From assembly GCA_963576725.1 (NCBI GenBank), contig OY755240.1, positions 61,380,633 to 61,444,632 on the forward strand: DNA of 64,000 nt, given 5' to 3'. Positions within the stretch are counted from its first letter, which is position 1, and every line of letters starts with the position of its first letter. The notes below the pieces were generated by a model, which was given only the letters and a program-made list of their open reading frames with translations, did not search any database and was not told the DNA's origin. The stretch comes from Azorinus chamasolen (Eukaryota > Mollusca > Bivalvia > Cardiida > Solecurtidae). The position numbers and the translations under genes are program-made. Positions 34,190 to 45,699 of the stretch are shown one piece after another.

Positions 34190-34993
34190 ATGTAATACAA
34201 ATGAAGAATAATTCAGAGAAACAAGACCGTTTCATGAGGTTTTTGTCAAATCCAAGTTCTAAAACTAGGTACCTTTTCAGAAAAACAAAGTTCAAGGACA
34301 ATAACTCTGACAAAAATTATTCAACCAGACCCCCGTATTTGAACTTAAGCCGTACCACATCTAGATTCAGCTTTATTGCAAATATGAAGTTAATATCCCC
34401 AACCACTTCCAAAGAATGACCAGAAAATTGAAAATTTAACAAAAAATTACAGTTCACGGACCGTAACTCTTGGATTTTTTTTTCAACCAGAGTGAGATTG
34501 GGAATTAAGCTGTAATTCATCTAGAGTTGTGCCAAATATAAAGTTAATATCTGCAACCACTTCCAAAATACGTCTGGAAAATCCCAAATTTGAAGAAAAA
34601 AAATTAAAGTTCAAGGGCAATAACTCTGGGAATAATTTTTTACCCGGGCTGAGATTGTAACATAAGCTGTCACTTATCTAGATTTAGCTTTGTGCTAAAT
34701 ATTGAGTTGATATATCGAGTCACTTCCATAAAAAGTCGAGAAAACCCGAAAACATTGGCAGGGGACTAAAAAGGGGAGATAACTCCTGAAGTAGTGGTCC
34801 GATCATAACGGAAATATGCGGTGCACAGGTTTATATGGTCATGTGGCTATACATGAACTTTAAACAAAATTGAAACAAAACTATGGAAGAAGAAGTCGGG
34901 ACAAAATCGTGTCCACGGACGGACAGACGGACAGACGGACAAACCGATTCCAGTATACCACCCTCCAAACTTCGTTGTGGGGGGGGGGGGGGT
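34190..34993 (+). mobile_element. Third pearl-like element, ~170 bp core repeats
   Basis: Three to four monomers with aaagttcaaggacaataactctg, then catctagattcagct and ttaatatc(c/t)(g/c)caaccacttcc, near 34290, 34450 and 34610. The 3' part has ccacggacggacagacggac (ACGG microsatellite), then ttcgttgtgggg with a 16-base G run ending at 34993. Core and ends differ from the other two elements, so it is another family of the same architecture. Confidence 0.75.
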
Positions 34994-35242
34994 ATAACAA
35001 AGTAAAAAAAAACAAGCATATAGCTGCCAGGCCGGTTATTTATTTATTGTGTTCTTATTGTCTACATTCTACACGTAACACTATACTGATCTTTGTAGAA
35101 TATGTACTGTATTGTTAAGATTTTTGGAAAATGTGCATGATATTTAACCATGTTTTTTTCAAAAATATATTCCTTGTTATTTTGTTAGGCGGTCTGTCTA
35201 AGTAGATTATATTTAGCAGATATGTATTTCTTTGCACCTTGC

Positions 35243-37895
35243 TCAGTAGGAAGAAATTTCAAGTTTCTGCATTGAAAAAAAGTTTCTGCATTGGAAAATA
35301 CACATTTTAAAGAATATGAGTACCAGATCATTAGCTGTATTTTGAGTATTTGCGTATCCAAATAACATAGTTCCTATACTTAAATCCCTGAAATGGGATA
35401 GATCGAACATATTTTGTATCAGCTTTAAGGTAATCGGGCAGTACCAAAACAGATGTTCAATCGTTTCTTGATTACTTTTACAAGAGGTACAAAGTGGAGG
35501 TACAAAGTGGATCATCTGTGTAATTCATTTTAATGAGGTAAGAATTTACTCCTAAACGTCTACGAATGACTCGTACTTGAAACCATTGTTTTTGTGTATC
35601 GGTAGTAATTTTGAATGGTAGCAAAATATGTTTTTCCATTTTTTATCCGAGATATGTGCTGTTCATTTATTATTCCTCGTGTAAATACATTTTGGCTCAA
35701 TTTTGTTTCTATTCAAGGTTTCATTAATTCGTTTGGCACCTTTACTGTCTTTAATAATGATATCAATATAAGGTAGTATATGTATATAGGTTTTCCGGAA
35801 AGGTTCGGCTTTTAAAATTATATCAAATTTTCTTGCTGCTTCTTTCAATGCACATATAACACCATTATAAGTCAAAAGGTCAGTTTTAAGATTGTAGTTT
35901 ACCCTCAACTGTTCTTACTCGATAATGGAGTTGTTCTCCTTAAGCAAATCACTTACAGTATATACCAGCACTAAAACAAGATTTTAGGAAAACATTCTGT
36001 GACCTAATCAAAATCATATGGTTATAGAAAATTGGGTAGTTGACTATACTTTCTTTTCCCATACACTGAGTACACATTAACTTTGAAAATGCTTCAAAAA
36101 TGTGCCAATAATTTATTACTACATTACTGCATTCAAATGACAATAGTTCAGGATAATGTTAACAACAATGCATTTATCTTTCTATCTCTACATATTAATT
36201 GCGAATTGTTGACCATTTGCTTTCGCAATTAACTAATCTTCTTATCCAAGTGATCTTTAAAGAATTTATAAAAGCTTGGATATTGAGCATTCTAAGACCG
36301 CCTTCTATGTACTCTTTGACAACTATTTCTTTCTTGTGAGTGTCATTCCAAATAAAATGGAATAAGTTATTTTCTAGTTTCTTCAAAATTTCATCAAACG
36401 GGTTGGGTAATGAAAGAAATAAATGATTAAGCTTTGCAATTATTAAGGTTTTGACAACTGTAATTTTTCCTATGGGAGAAAGAATACGTCTGTGCCACTT
36501 TTTAATTGTATCTTCTATCTCTGCAATTTTAGATGATTTATAAATCAAGTCAATCAGTTCAGTCAGGTCGACATGAAAGTATATGCCTAGCATACTAAAC
36601 TGTTGATGATTCCATGTTAGTTTCCATTTAGGGTTTTTTTATTATTATTTTCAGTTACTTCCGTAACTCATTTATTTTCCCCGTCATTGGTGAGAGAGGG
36701 TCGAGGAACTATCTCCATTTAGTTTTTATTGTATCTGAACTATATTTCTTCTTGCCTCTCCAGACCACCTTTGTTTTATCAAAATTAACTTTAAATCCGG
36801 ATATTGAAGAGAATTTTGAAAGTGCGTTAAATGTTTCATTTAACGATTCACTAGATCCTTCTATGATCACGCTGATGTCGTCTGCAAATTGTGGCAATTT
36901 ATATTCTGTATCATTAATGGTAATGCCTCGAATTTTAGGATGTGATCTTAAATGAATAGATCAGATCTCTGCACATAGAATGAAGATGTAACGACTCAAA
37001 GGATCACCTTGTCTACAGCCCCTATGAACGTTGAAAAGGTCAGAGAGGAATCCACACTGAGTTACAGTAGAGGTTGCGTCTTTATAGAAAATATTGAACC
37101 ATCTTTGTATATCATGGCCGATGTTAAAATGTTTCAGACTTTTATTTACAATTGATCACGAGAGGGAATCAAAAGCTTTTTCAAAATCTATTAAATGTAA
37201 AATCCCAGGTTTGCTTCGGTATAATGAAGTATATCGTATATAAGCCTAGTATTTTTCCCCAATGAATCGCCCTTTAACCCTTTCCCTGTTCTAGGTTTAT
37301 TTCATTGTTCAATACCTACTGCATATTCATGGCCAAAATAGTTATAATGAAATATGGAAGGTAGATCATTGTAGCCAGTTTAGGAAGTAAAGATACATAT
37401 TTTTCAAATCATATTAGCAAACAGAGTAGGCCCTGATCAGACGGCTCCTCTAGGATCCGTTTGATCTGGGTTTGATCTGGGTCTACTCTGTTTGCAAATG
37501 CGTGAAAACACGTTTATATGAGGGAAAGAGTTAAGGAAACCAGTTTGGTCAGTATGTATTATGTTTGGTTACAACCACTTGAGTCGGTTTGCAATACACC
37601 CAGCCCCAATTGTATAAACAGTTTTAAATAATGTGATGGGACGCCAATTTTTAAGAAAACATTTTGATTTATTTCCTTTTGGGATACATGTAATTAAACC
37701 TTGAGTCTGAGTGGTTGCCAAAGCGTTGGTACTAAATGCTTCATTAAGAGCTTTGACATCAAAATAACCTATCTTAGTCTAAATTACCTTATAGAAATCT
37801 GCATTGAAGCCGAAAGTTCCCGGACTACGATTATTTTTCATATTTTTAGTTGCTTCGTCCAGAGTGATTTCACCCTCGACGCTTATTGAATCTTA
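35243..37895 (-). pseudogene. L1-type LINE ORF2, RT and C-terminal part
   Basis: On the minus strand from 37895: ISVEGEITLDEATKNMKNNR then SPGTFGF.ADFYK; a TDQTGF..KGRFIGE junction interrupted by a T1 element; RGCRQGDPLSRYIFILCAEI (motif B); QFADDISVII (motif C); FHFIWNDTHKKEIV..GGLRM then INSLKITWIRRLV; and a C-terminal CTSCKSNQETIEHLFWYC. These are classic L1-clade motifs in the right order. Several frameshifts. The upstream half of the same ORF lies at 43245-44625. Confidence 0.85.
37274..37534 (+). mobile_element. T1 TTAA-MITE in L1-type RT
   Basis: TTAA at 37274-37277 and 37531-37534, ends CCCTTTCCCTGTTC and AGGGAAAGAG. Hairpin 37417-37495 with tip GGCTCCTCTAGGATCC and a 12 bp duplication in the right arm (tttgatctggg twice). 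Dropping the element with one TTAA restores an uninterrupted RT motif on the minus strand (TGFLKGRFIG). Confidence 0.92.
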
Positions 37896-38472
37896 ATCAT
37901 TCAAGTTTCAAGTTTCAAAGTTTATTGTGATATAGGCCACCGGCCCTAACACAAACATGTATCATTAGTTAGAGAAATTGGCTAGTGTGTGCACAATACA
38001 AAAATGACATTTTATACAGCAATAAACCACCTTATCCAAAGTATTTTGTCTATAATAATATAGGTTGGTTGCATAATTCCGTGTTCTTGTCTAAGTAAGC
38101 GTACCATACATTATACCATATAAAGCAATTCATATACAAGACCATATAATGCAGTGTAGAACGTCTCTTTTGACGCAGTAGGTTAAAGCATACAATACCC
38201 TAGCTCTCACTGGATCGGCACCTGCATGCTTTAATCTCGAACAATGCAGATTTGTTGGTACAGGATAAATGCATCATACACCATGCCATATAAAGCAATT
38301 AATAAACAATGCCATGTAAGGAAAGCAATGTCAAAGTGACCCAAAACATACAATCCCCATTCACTGTAGTGGGGTTTGCCTGTCTTACCTTTACACAGGT
38401 ACAATGTGTATGCATTTCTAAAGATACCATAGAAACTAATTATGGAAACTTTAGAAATATAATAGAAAGTAA

Positions 38473-40675
38473 TTATACAAACTTAGACAGAAATTCCTTC
38501 CTTACATTGTAACCATGGTAAATGAAGGTAGCCAAATTTCTTATAACTGATTCATTTGTATTCGACATTTGAATACAAAAACGATGTATTGATGGCTGTT
38601 CATAGACTTTCTTTGGTATGTGTTTTTCTCTTGAATCATGGTATAAAGGGCAAAACAGAATAAAGTGTTGTTCATCTTCAATGTCTGTCTTACAAAAAAA
38701 GACACAATCTTTGATTTCTATCAATACCTAGGTATCTTCCTTTCTCTATCATTAAAGGATGTGACGAGCATCGCAATGAAGTATAGGCATAACGGAATTT
38801 CTTCAAATCTAAGATATCCAAATATTTCTCTAGCCCAAAATTACGTTTAAAAGATATGTATGTAGACAATTTACAACTATTCTGGGTTATATCATTCCAG
38901 GTTTGTATTGATCTTGTAACCCCTCTTTATAGGCAACAAGAAACATGTTTTCATTCTCAGTACCTTGATTTTCCCAAACATACCCAAAACCATTTTGACA
39001 AAGATGTGTCCTAATTTTCGTAACCCAATTTTCTTTCCCCTGAGAATCCAATAGTTTCAGCATAGTATAGCATTTGCGAACATATCTGTATTCTGGCATG
39101 TGTAAAATGCGTAACCAATATTTTATACATCTCACACACGAACTAATATCCATGGGGAAACGCCCACAGTCTCCCATTATGGCGGCATTACATGTATACA
39201 GAGGTACAGAGGAAAAACGTTTGCATGCATATGTGTGTACATATTCTATACACTGCATATGCTCCAAACCCCAAATTTCAGAACCATACAGTAAGATAGA
39301 AGAAAATTTAGCATCAAGTAATGTACAAAAAGACTTGTGGGACATTTGCAAATACCGATATAAACTTGAGAGTATTGATACTAACACACGTTTTGCTTTA
39401 AGACCCATGACCTCTGCCATTTTGTACATTGATAACTTAGGAGTAAAATTTACACCTACATAACTGAAACTACTTACAACCTCAATGGCACAATCATTGT
39501 AAAACCACTTCTCATTTCTGGACAATCGTCCACCTCTTTTGAACCCCATAATCTTTGTCTTATCTGTACTGACATTCAATTTAAAATCTAAACGGAATGT
39601 ATGTAGTATATTTAGTTTCTTTTGCAATTCACCAGCAGTGTCACCAAGTAATGCTACATCGTCGGCAAACATCAAAAGAAATATCTGCACAGTATCTGGA
39701 TACTCATTAATAAAAAGTAATACGAAAAGTATTGGGCTTAAATTTCAGCCTTGCCTTAAACCAATAGGGCATTCAAATTCTTCACTTAATATAGTTCTAT
39801 TTCTCACACAAGCTTTAAAAGCATATATACTTTTTATGGATTTGTACAAGTGGCCACTTATCCCCTTTCTATTTAAAATTTCAAACAATATGCTTCTACC
39901 TACTGAGTCAAAGGCTTAAAAAAAATGCTTACCTTTTTGACACAGGTATTTACTTATAATTGATTGTAAGATATGTGCATTGTCAATGGTGGAATATCCG
40001 GCTCTGAGCCCTGCCTTTGACTCATTAAGTTTTTCATATGCGTCTACATAAAATGTTAACATTTTATTTATCACACTAATATACATGTATATTTTACTCA
40101 TGGTTTCTAACAAAGCAATATAGTTATCAGGGTTATCTGGTGCACCCTTCTTATGGATCGGTATTATAATAAATTTCATGGATAGATTCAATTTCCTTCC
40201 AAAACCTTTTAGGGTCTGATACAGAGTTTTCAATAGACCATAGCTTATCCATGTCAAATTTAGATTGTTTCCCTTGAATTAGATCATTGTATATTCTTTT
40301 GCAGTCCAAATAATTTATAAGGTCTTCATTAGATCGTGAATTTCTGAATTTGCGCAAGAGTTTATTACGCATCTGTTTCAAAACCTTGCACTCGCTGTCA
40401 AACCATTTACACGCTATTGTCTTTGGCTTCTTTTGACCAGTACTGACCTTTTTACAGTGGTGGGAGCATGACAAAATCAGTTCCTCCAATTCAGCCAACA
40501 GTTCGTTTATGTCATCATTATTGCTTACTTGTTCCTCGAATATGTCAAAAACACCATCTATGACCATATTTTCAAGTTTTGATCGAAATATAACTTTATC
40601 TCTCTCCTCATGTGAAAACCTATACTTGATAGTACATGTATCATTTTCCGTGCAAGAATCCACCTGATCTAACAT
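38473..40675 (-). pseudogene. CR1-like ORF2: linker, RT, C-terminus
   Basis: From 40675: a lysine-rich linker with IACKWFDSECKVLKQ and DPKRFWKEIES. At about 40175 it jumps to IIIPIHKKGAPDNPDNY (RT motif 1-2), so ~130 residues are deleted. Then ESKAGLRAGYSTIDNAHILQ, (frameshift at 39916) QGCNLSPILF-like text, FLLMFADDVALLGDTA (motif C), DKTKIMGFKRGG, LLYGSEIWG and CGRFPMD. The end (38724-38473) has FCKTDIEDEQHFILFCPLY, a zinc-knuckle-like CxxC-HxxxxC. RT copies the element's RNA at the nicked target. Confidence 0.85.
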
Positions 40676-41400
40676 TTCAGGCGTACACTGCAGGGTTAAT
40701 AATTAGGGCAAGTGTTTTAACAAACCATTTGAATCTATCTTAAAATCAACAAGCAGCTCAAAGATATCAGCTGTACAAACAAAGTAGTCAATAACGCTAC
40801 TCCCCACTGTATCAATAAAGGTAAAGTCACCTTAGTTACTATCATCACCAACTCTACCATTTATAATATACAGATTATAAGTCTTCAGAAAATTTAAGAA
40901 CAGTTCAACCATTTTGTTAAGAGTTTTATCGGCTGACACTCTTTGAGTATTTATAGCAGGATTAAGAATGTCAATAAACTCATCCAATACTGCAATAGAC
41001 TTGGATCCTTCGAGATCATGAATTTCAGTACTTCTTGTTCTGAAAATTGAATACCGCTTAAGCCGGTGCTAGGGGGCGTGAGCAGTGTTGCACTTTCAAT
41101 TACTGTTTCATGAACAGACTCAATAAAATCGAGTCTGCAATTTTCACTTTTTGTGTTGCAATGTTTGCTCTTGGGGATCACCCCCTTTCAGAATTTGAAT
41201 GCAGGACATGTAAAGAAAATGTAATCACCAAACACACTGTTAAGAATTGTATCATCTTCTAACCATGTTTCGGTTAGGCAAATTAAGTCAAACCTTTTCA
41301 AATAATTAACGAAACAAATGTATTCAAGCTTTGATTTTAACCCTTCAATATTCCAGCTAATTAAGTTCAGAGTTTTAGTTAGAGTACTATCTTGTGCTAG
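40676..41400 (-). pseudogene. CR1-like ORF2: AP endonuclease, split by R1
   Basis: Begins LNLISWNIEGLKSKLEY then FDLICLTETW (catalytic E), and stops at 41197 where an R1 repeat (41040-41196) intervenes. It continues IHDLEGSKSIAVLDEFIDIL, YNLYIINGRVGDDSN, a TAA stop, then GDFTFIDTVGSSVIDYFV (SxxDY motif near the C-terminus). The GD-N and SDH signatures are partly lost. Confidence 0.75.
41040..41196 (-). mobile_element. R1 repeat inside LINE endonuclease
   Basis: Reverse orientation relative to 11776-11980: ends ccctttcagaat, contains aatcgagtctgcaatttt and ggtgctagggggcgtgagca. Shorter than other copies (lacks the ggaccagaaaatataac part). Confidence 0.75.
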
Positions 41401-41415
41401 CCTGTGGCCATTATC

Positions 41416-42791
41416 CTATTTATTAACAATGACTGTGTCACTTGGGTTTGTAGAACCAACATCACTATGATCCATATCATTAATATCAGCACTGCTTATC
41501 ACTACAGGCTGTTGTTGTGGGACCTGGGTGCTGTGGGCCTGTCCATTTCTGAACCCAGAACCATGACGCTTAGCTCTTACAAAAACATGTGAATTACTGT
41601 TTTGCCCATGATCATAATTGTTATCAAAAGCAACAAACTTCCCCTTCTTTAAGTAGCCCTTTATACCCCGTTCAAATTTTGTTTTCAGTATTTCCCTCTG
41701 TCTAGTGGTAAGCTCATTCGAAATTCTTATCCCATTATTACGCAGCTTATCACGTGCACTTAAGACCTTCTGTTTATCACTAAAACTTTTAATTTTCACC
41801 AATATCATACGGTTTCTTTCTGCGTCATATCTACCAATTATTCTAGCACTTTCAAGCCCCGTCTACGGGCTCATGGCCTTCAGGGACAGTTGTCGCCAGC
41901 AATGTTTCAGAAATTAGAGACTCTGTCATCTCCGAAGTTTCATCACTATTATCATCGATGCCAAAAACTCGTACGTTTTTTCTAATTACCTCATTTTCAA
42001 GTATGTCGATTGTGTTTTCAAGCTTGTATATATAATCACTATATAATCGGTTCTACTGTCTAAATGATCAATGTCGGATTGTAATACCTCTTCATTGTAA
42101 TTAATTTTACCGATCTCCTCTTTGCAATTTGAGAGTCGATTTTGCTGCTCACTATAATGCTTTTCCAGATAGTTAACAGATATTTTAAGTTTCCCAACGT
42201 CATTTTTACACCCTTTAGTTCATTTCGTATAGCAACTACCTCTTCTCTTACACATTGGATCTCTTGGGACATTCGATCTGAAGAACTGGAAATAGCCATT
42301 AGAACCATTTGCGTTTCCGGTGAAGGTGCTACCACCTGACCAACCATTTGACCAAGCGTGTAAATGCCTCGAGTGTCTACGTTTTGGATCGGTCCTGGAT
42401 TCAGTTCGACATCAGACGATAGCAATAGGAGTCTTTTGACATATGAGTAATATAACAGCCCATCTGCCAGCAACCCCGGTTGAATACAAGACTGGGCAAG
42501 CAGTGGTATACAAGTCTGATATCCAACTTTGCTAACACATTGCTGTTGGTATATATGCAACTACCCATTGTTGAGTCTTACAGCTGAAACACTTTTCATA
42601 TAGTTGGTAGTAACAAGCAGACCCAATGAAACTGTCATGGGGACCAGAATGGTAAAGCATACAGCGAATGCTCTCAAGTGGATGTCCGTTCCTTTTGTAT
42701 ATGGACTATAACAATTCGGGTCCTTAGGTTTGTAGTTTGGCATTCTGAATAAACCAACTCTAACCCGGTATGTTTCAATATCGATACCCAT
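41416..42791 (-). pseudogene. CR1-like ORF1 with N-terminal 2A motif
   Basis: ATG at 42791 opens MGIDIETYRVRVGLFRMPNY, then a hydrophobic segment (FTILVPMTVSLGLLV, about residues 46-60) and an in-frame TAG at 42561-42563. The same frame goes on to LLLLSSDVELNPGP (2A, 42390-42413) and a coiled-coil-like stretch (QEIQCVREEVVAIRNELKG). After frameshifts an RRM-like RVFGIDD and ESARIIGRYDAER follow, then 41808-41416: MILVKIKSFSDKQKVLSARD, LRNNGIRISNELT and a tail rich in Q/S. N-terminal MGIDIETYR followed by 2A is known from molluscan and sea-urchin CR1-like elements (recall). Confidence 0.8.
42390..42434 (-). other. 2A ribosome-skipping motif in LINE ORF1
   Basis: Minus strand codes RLLLLSSDVELNPGP; DVExNPG|P is the canonical 2A consensus, where the ribosome skips the last G-P bond and releases two products. 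The leucine-rich stretch upstream is typical. It would split ORF1 into an N-terminal peptide with a hydrophobic segment and the nucleic-acid-binding part, but the TAG upstream makes this copy untranslatable as one chain. Confidence 0.85.
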
Positions 42792-43238
42792 ATTTTGTAC
42801 ACTTATACTACAGTTTCGCTTTTAGCCCTTGATTCAGCAGTTTTGAACAAGCTTATTGTCTATTATCCTCTATCTAGTAGTAATATTGGTCAATGTCATT
42901 AACAATAGCTGGGCAGATTACAGGTAAACATGTATACAAATTTACATGTACATCTCTGGCTGTACTTGGCGGTGTAAGGGCAGTGTAAATCACTATCTAC
43001 CTATATCGTGTTCACTCAAGCGGAACACATTTGACTGATCTATTGGATTTACACAACTCAAAATTTCTCAAAATTTGCGATCAAAAGTGTCATCACTTAT
43101 CTGTCTTCCTGAAGCACACTTCTTGACAAGACCATCCTTGTAATTTTTATGATGAATGAAGTACATAAACTGTTGTAATAATCCAATTTATCAGAGCACA
43201 AAAACAGCATGTGCAACACCAACCACACACAAACCCAC
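42792..43238 (-). other. Presumed 5' UTR of the CR1-like LINE
   Basis: 447 bp between ORF1 ATG and the target duplication. No further features seen. Confidence 0.5.
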
Positions 43239-43244
43239 ATCATT

Positions 43245-44625
43245 TAATCTAGGTATATTTTCATTTTCAAAAAAGACATTTAATGTTCATTTGTTACTGT
43301 TTCATCTTTCGCTTTGTATAAATTTTCGTAAAAATGTTTTGTTTCAGCTAAAATATCTGATTGATTAATAATTTCCGACCCATCCTCTCTTATAATTTTC
43401 TGAATTGTCTTTGATATGATATTGGATTTCTCTAATCCACAAACATATTTTGTTGGTATTACTCCTTCTATGCTACATTTAATTTTAGACCTTATGACTG
43501 ATCCTGTCGTTATTTCATCGTTAAATGTTCTTAATTCATTGGTTAAAAATGAATGTTCTTCTAAATTCTCCTCAGTTAAATTTTGTTTTAATTCACGAAT
43601 TTTATTCATTGATTCCCTTTCTCTTGATCTTGTTTGCTTCTTTTTATACGAACCATATGATATTGACTTGCCCCTTATCTCCATTAACATAGCGTCCAGA
43701 AATAATTGATCACTAATGACAAATTGTGTCTCCTGTTTTGGCATATCTTTAATTGATTCTTTATTATAAACTTGCAACGCATATTGTTCTATTACATCAT
43801 CTATTTTCTGGTTTATTGTTTGAATGTATTTTAAGTCAGGAATTATTGTGTTTCCAAAGTCCTGATCGGTATTCAAAATTGTTAAATTGAAATGTTGCTG
43901 TAATTATGGAGTGGTCTGATCGAAAACTAAAGTAAAGTTCCGCTAATGCGACCACCTAAAAGAGGTATAATTATGGGTGCTAGATGCAGGTGGTAGCTTA
44001 ATGCAGGACAAAAGTAATGCAGAAAGCTCCTAGAGGAGCTTTCTGCATTACTTTTGTCCTGCGTTAAGCAACCACCTGCTTATAAAGGCACCCATGTTTA
44101 TTCATTAAGTGGTCGCATTAGCGGGGTTCTACTGTATGTTGTATAGAGGAGCTATTAGAATAAACAGACAATGGTTGCGAGATGAGGAAAAATTCTAGAC
44201 GAGCTTGTTGTATTGGTTTTTGTTTTCTCCATGTATAAAGTCTCTTTTCTGGATTCATTTCCCGAAATGGATCTATTAACCCTCTATTCGAGATATTATT
44301 AAAAGACATTCGCGTAAGGTTTTGTTGTTTACATGTTTATAATTATAATAATCTAGATCTGGATCCAACAATAAGTTAATCTCTCCGCAGATTATATACG
44401 ACGTATTTCCGATTGTGTCTATGTTGTCAAAAATGTTATTATAAAAAGAAGGTGAATCACTATTTGGGCCATATACCGACGCTAGAGTAAATCTAACATC
44501 TTGTATACTCAAATCAAGTAAAACATAATTTCCGTACGGGTCAATTATTTCATTATGTATCTTAAAATCACATTTTCTGAAAAGCACTGCTACACCACAG
44601 CTATTTAAAGAATTGCAGCTTAGGT
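43245..44625 (-). pseudogene. L1-type LINE ORF2, endonuclease and linker part
   Basis: From about 44625: NSLNSCGVAVLFRKCDFKIH, TLASVYGPNSDSP, IICGEINLLLDPDLDYYNY (GD-N motif with D changed to E), FREMNPEKRLYTWRK, then a P-MITE at 43930-44134, then FRSDHSII (SDH motif) and FQFNNFEYRSGLWKHNNS. 43876-43280 is open: KIDDVIEQYALQVYNKESIK to ILAETKHFYENLYKAKDE. The text leads directly into 37895 once the CR1-like LINE is left out. 5' truncated at about 44625, so N-terminal endonuclease residues and ORF1 are absent. Confidence 0.85.
43930..44134. mobile_element. P-type TA-MITE in L1-type endonuclease
   Basis: TA (43928-43929) then AAGTAAAGTTCCGCTAATGCG; right end GCGGGGTTCTACTG then TA (44135-44136). 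Hairpin gcaggacaaaagtaatgcag.. with tip AGCTCCTAGAGGAGCT, nearly perfect. Removal with one TA puts QHSF and RSDHS in frame on the minus strand. Confidence 0.92.
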
Positions 44626-44637
44626 AATTACAGCATC

Positions 44638-44793
44638 ATGCGGCGTCTGATCAGAGTCTACACTGTTTTCTGATAGGAAATTCAGTATAAAACAAAACAA
44701 AAATGAAATTGTAGACCAGACACCCCTTAGATAAAAAATAGACTAATCCCAATATATAAGCATGGAAGACTCCACTGGGAGCAAATGGGTTAA
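44638..44793 (+). mobile_element. T4 TTAA-MITE, right part only
   Basis: gcggcgtctgatcagagtct.. to ..gagcaaatgggTTAA, matching the right half of 52845-53059 (caccccttagataaaaa, ccaatatataa(a/g)catggaag). The left arm of the hairpin is absent. Confidence 0.75.
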
Positions 44794-44816
44794 GCAATGA
44801 AAGAAATGTCACGTCT

Positions 44817-44955
44817 ACAGTAGAACCTATCCTAAGCTGCCATTCATGTATTGAATACATGAGTTTAAAAAAACAGGTGGTTGCTTACTGCAGGGAAAAG
44901 TAAAGCAAAAACCTCCTATAGGCGGTTTCTGCATTACGTTTGACCTACATTAATA
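44817..44955. mobile_element. P-type MITE, degenerate
   Basis: tacagtagaacctatcctaag, then ggtggttgcttactgcaggg, tip cctcctataggcgg, and gcattacgtttgacctacat. Right TIR lost; abuts the next P element. Confidence 0.6.
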
Positions 44956-44960
44956 TACTA

Positions 44961-45164
44961 CAGTAAAACCTCTCTATAACGACCACTAAATTGTGTTAAT
45001 TAGTTGGTATTTGGGGCAGGTGTTTGCTTAAAGCAAGATGAAAGTAAAACAGAACGCTCCTATAGGAGCGTTCTGTTTTACTTTCACCTTGCTTTAAGCA
45101 GCCACCTGCCTTCAACACAAAATACTTGATGTAATTTAGTGACCGTTATAGAGAGGTTTTACTG
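44961..45164. mobile_element. P-type TA-MITE, 204 bp, near-perfect palindrome
   Basis: TA-CAGTAAAACCTCTCTATAACG ... CGTTATAGAGAGGTTTTACTG-TA. The inner stem (aagcaagatgaaagtaaaac..) is perfect over ~35 bp around GAACGCTCCTATAGGAGCGTTC. The best-preserved copy of its subtype in the window. Confidence 0.93.
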
Positions 45165-45231
45165 TACCTGCCTTACAGACCCATATTTAGACCTCTCTTT
45201 GATGGCCGCTTAACACACTTAAGTTTCTACT

Positions 45232-45353
45232 AAATAAAACCTCTCTATAACGGCCACTAAATTACATAAAGTAGTTTGTGTTAAAGACAGATGGCTGCCC
45301 TAAATACCAACTAATTAACACAATTTAGTGACCGTTATAGAGAGGTTTTACTG
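45232..45353. mobile_element. P-type MITE, internal deletion, 122 bp
   Basis: AATAAAACCTCTCTATAACGG and CGTTATAGAGAGGTTTTACTG-TA kept, the hairpin centre gone. Lies 67 bp from the previous copy. Confidence 0.85.
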
Positions 45354-45366
45354 TATATATTTTCTC

Positions 45367-45462
45367 GACCATAACAGACCCAGATCAGTCGACTGTTACA
45401 GGCGCCGCCTGATCTGGATCTACTATGTTTGCAACGGCGTTAAAAGGCGTTCAAATGGGTAT
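45367..45462 (+). mobile_element. T1 hairpin remnant
   Basis: accataacagacccagatca..cctgatctggatctactatgtt, then gcaacggcgttaaaaggcgt, the right-flank signature of T1. Left part missing; the P element ends 14 bp before it. Confidence 0.65.
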
Positions 45463-45699
45463 CTGTGGAGTACAAGGATACGCAGGGCGCATTATTCCTT
45501 ATCATGCCGGCAGTGTTATACCGTGATATACCCATCAAATTATATTAATGATTATAGAAGATTTAGATCGCATTTCATATCCGTTCTATCTCAATATATT
45601 GATCTGAATTTGCATTTTGCAGTGAACTCATTATAATTATTTTTCATTTCCCATAACCTCTGTAATGAAACACTGGGAGAACATGTCTATCCACATCAA

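Larger units (their letters stand above)
37896..43244 (-). mobile_element. CR1-like LINE with 2A motif, flanked by ATCATT
   Basis: Flanking 6 bp direct repeats atcatt at 37896-37901 and 43239-43244. The 3' end, at the left, reads aataaactttgaaacttgaa on the minus strand, i.e. TTGAAAC-type terminal repeats as in CR1/L2-like LINEs. 5' UTR about 42792-43238, ORF1 42791-41416, ORF2 ~41400-38473, 3' UTR to 37902. It splits an L1-type LINE of the same orientation. Full-length in outline but ORF1 has a stop and ORF2 a deletion, so inactive. Confidence 0.85.
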
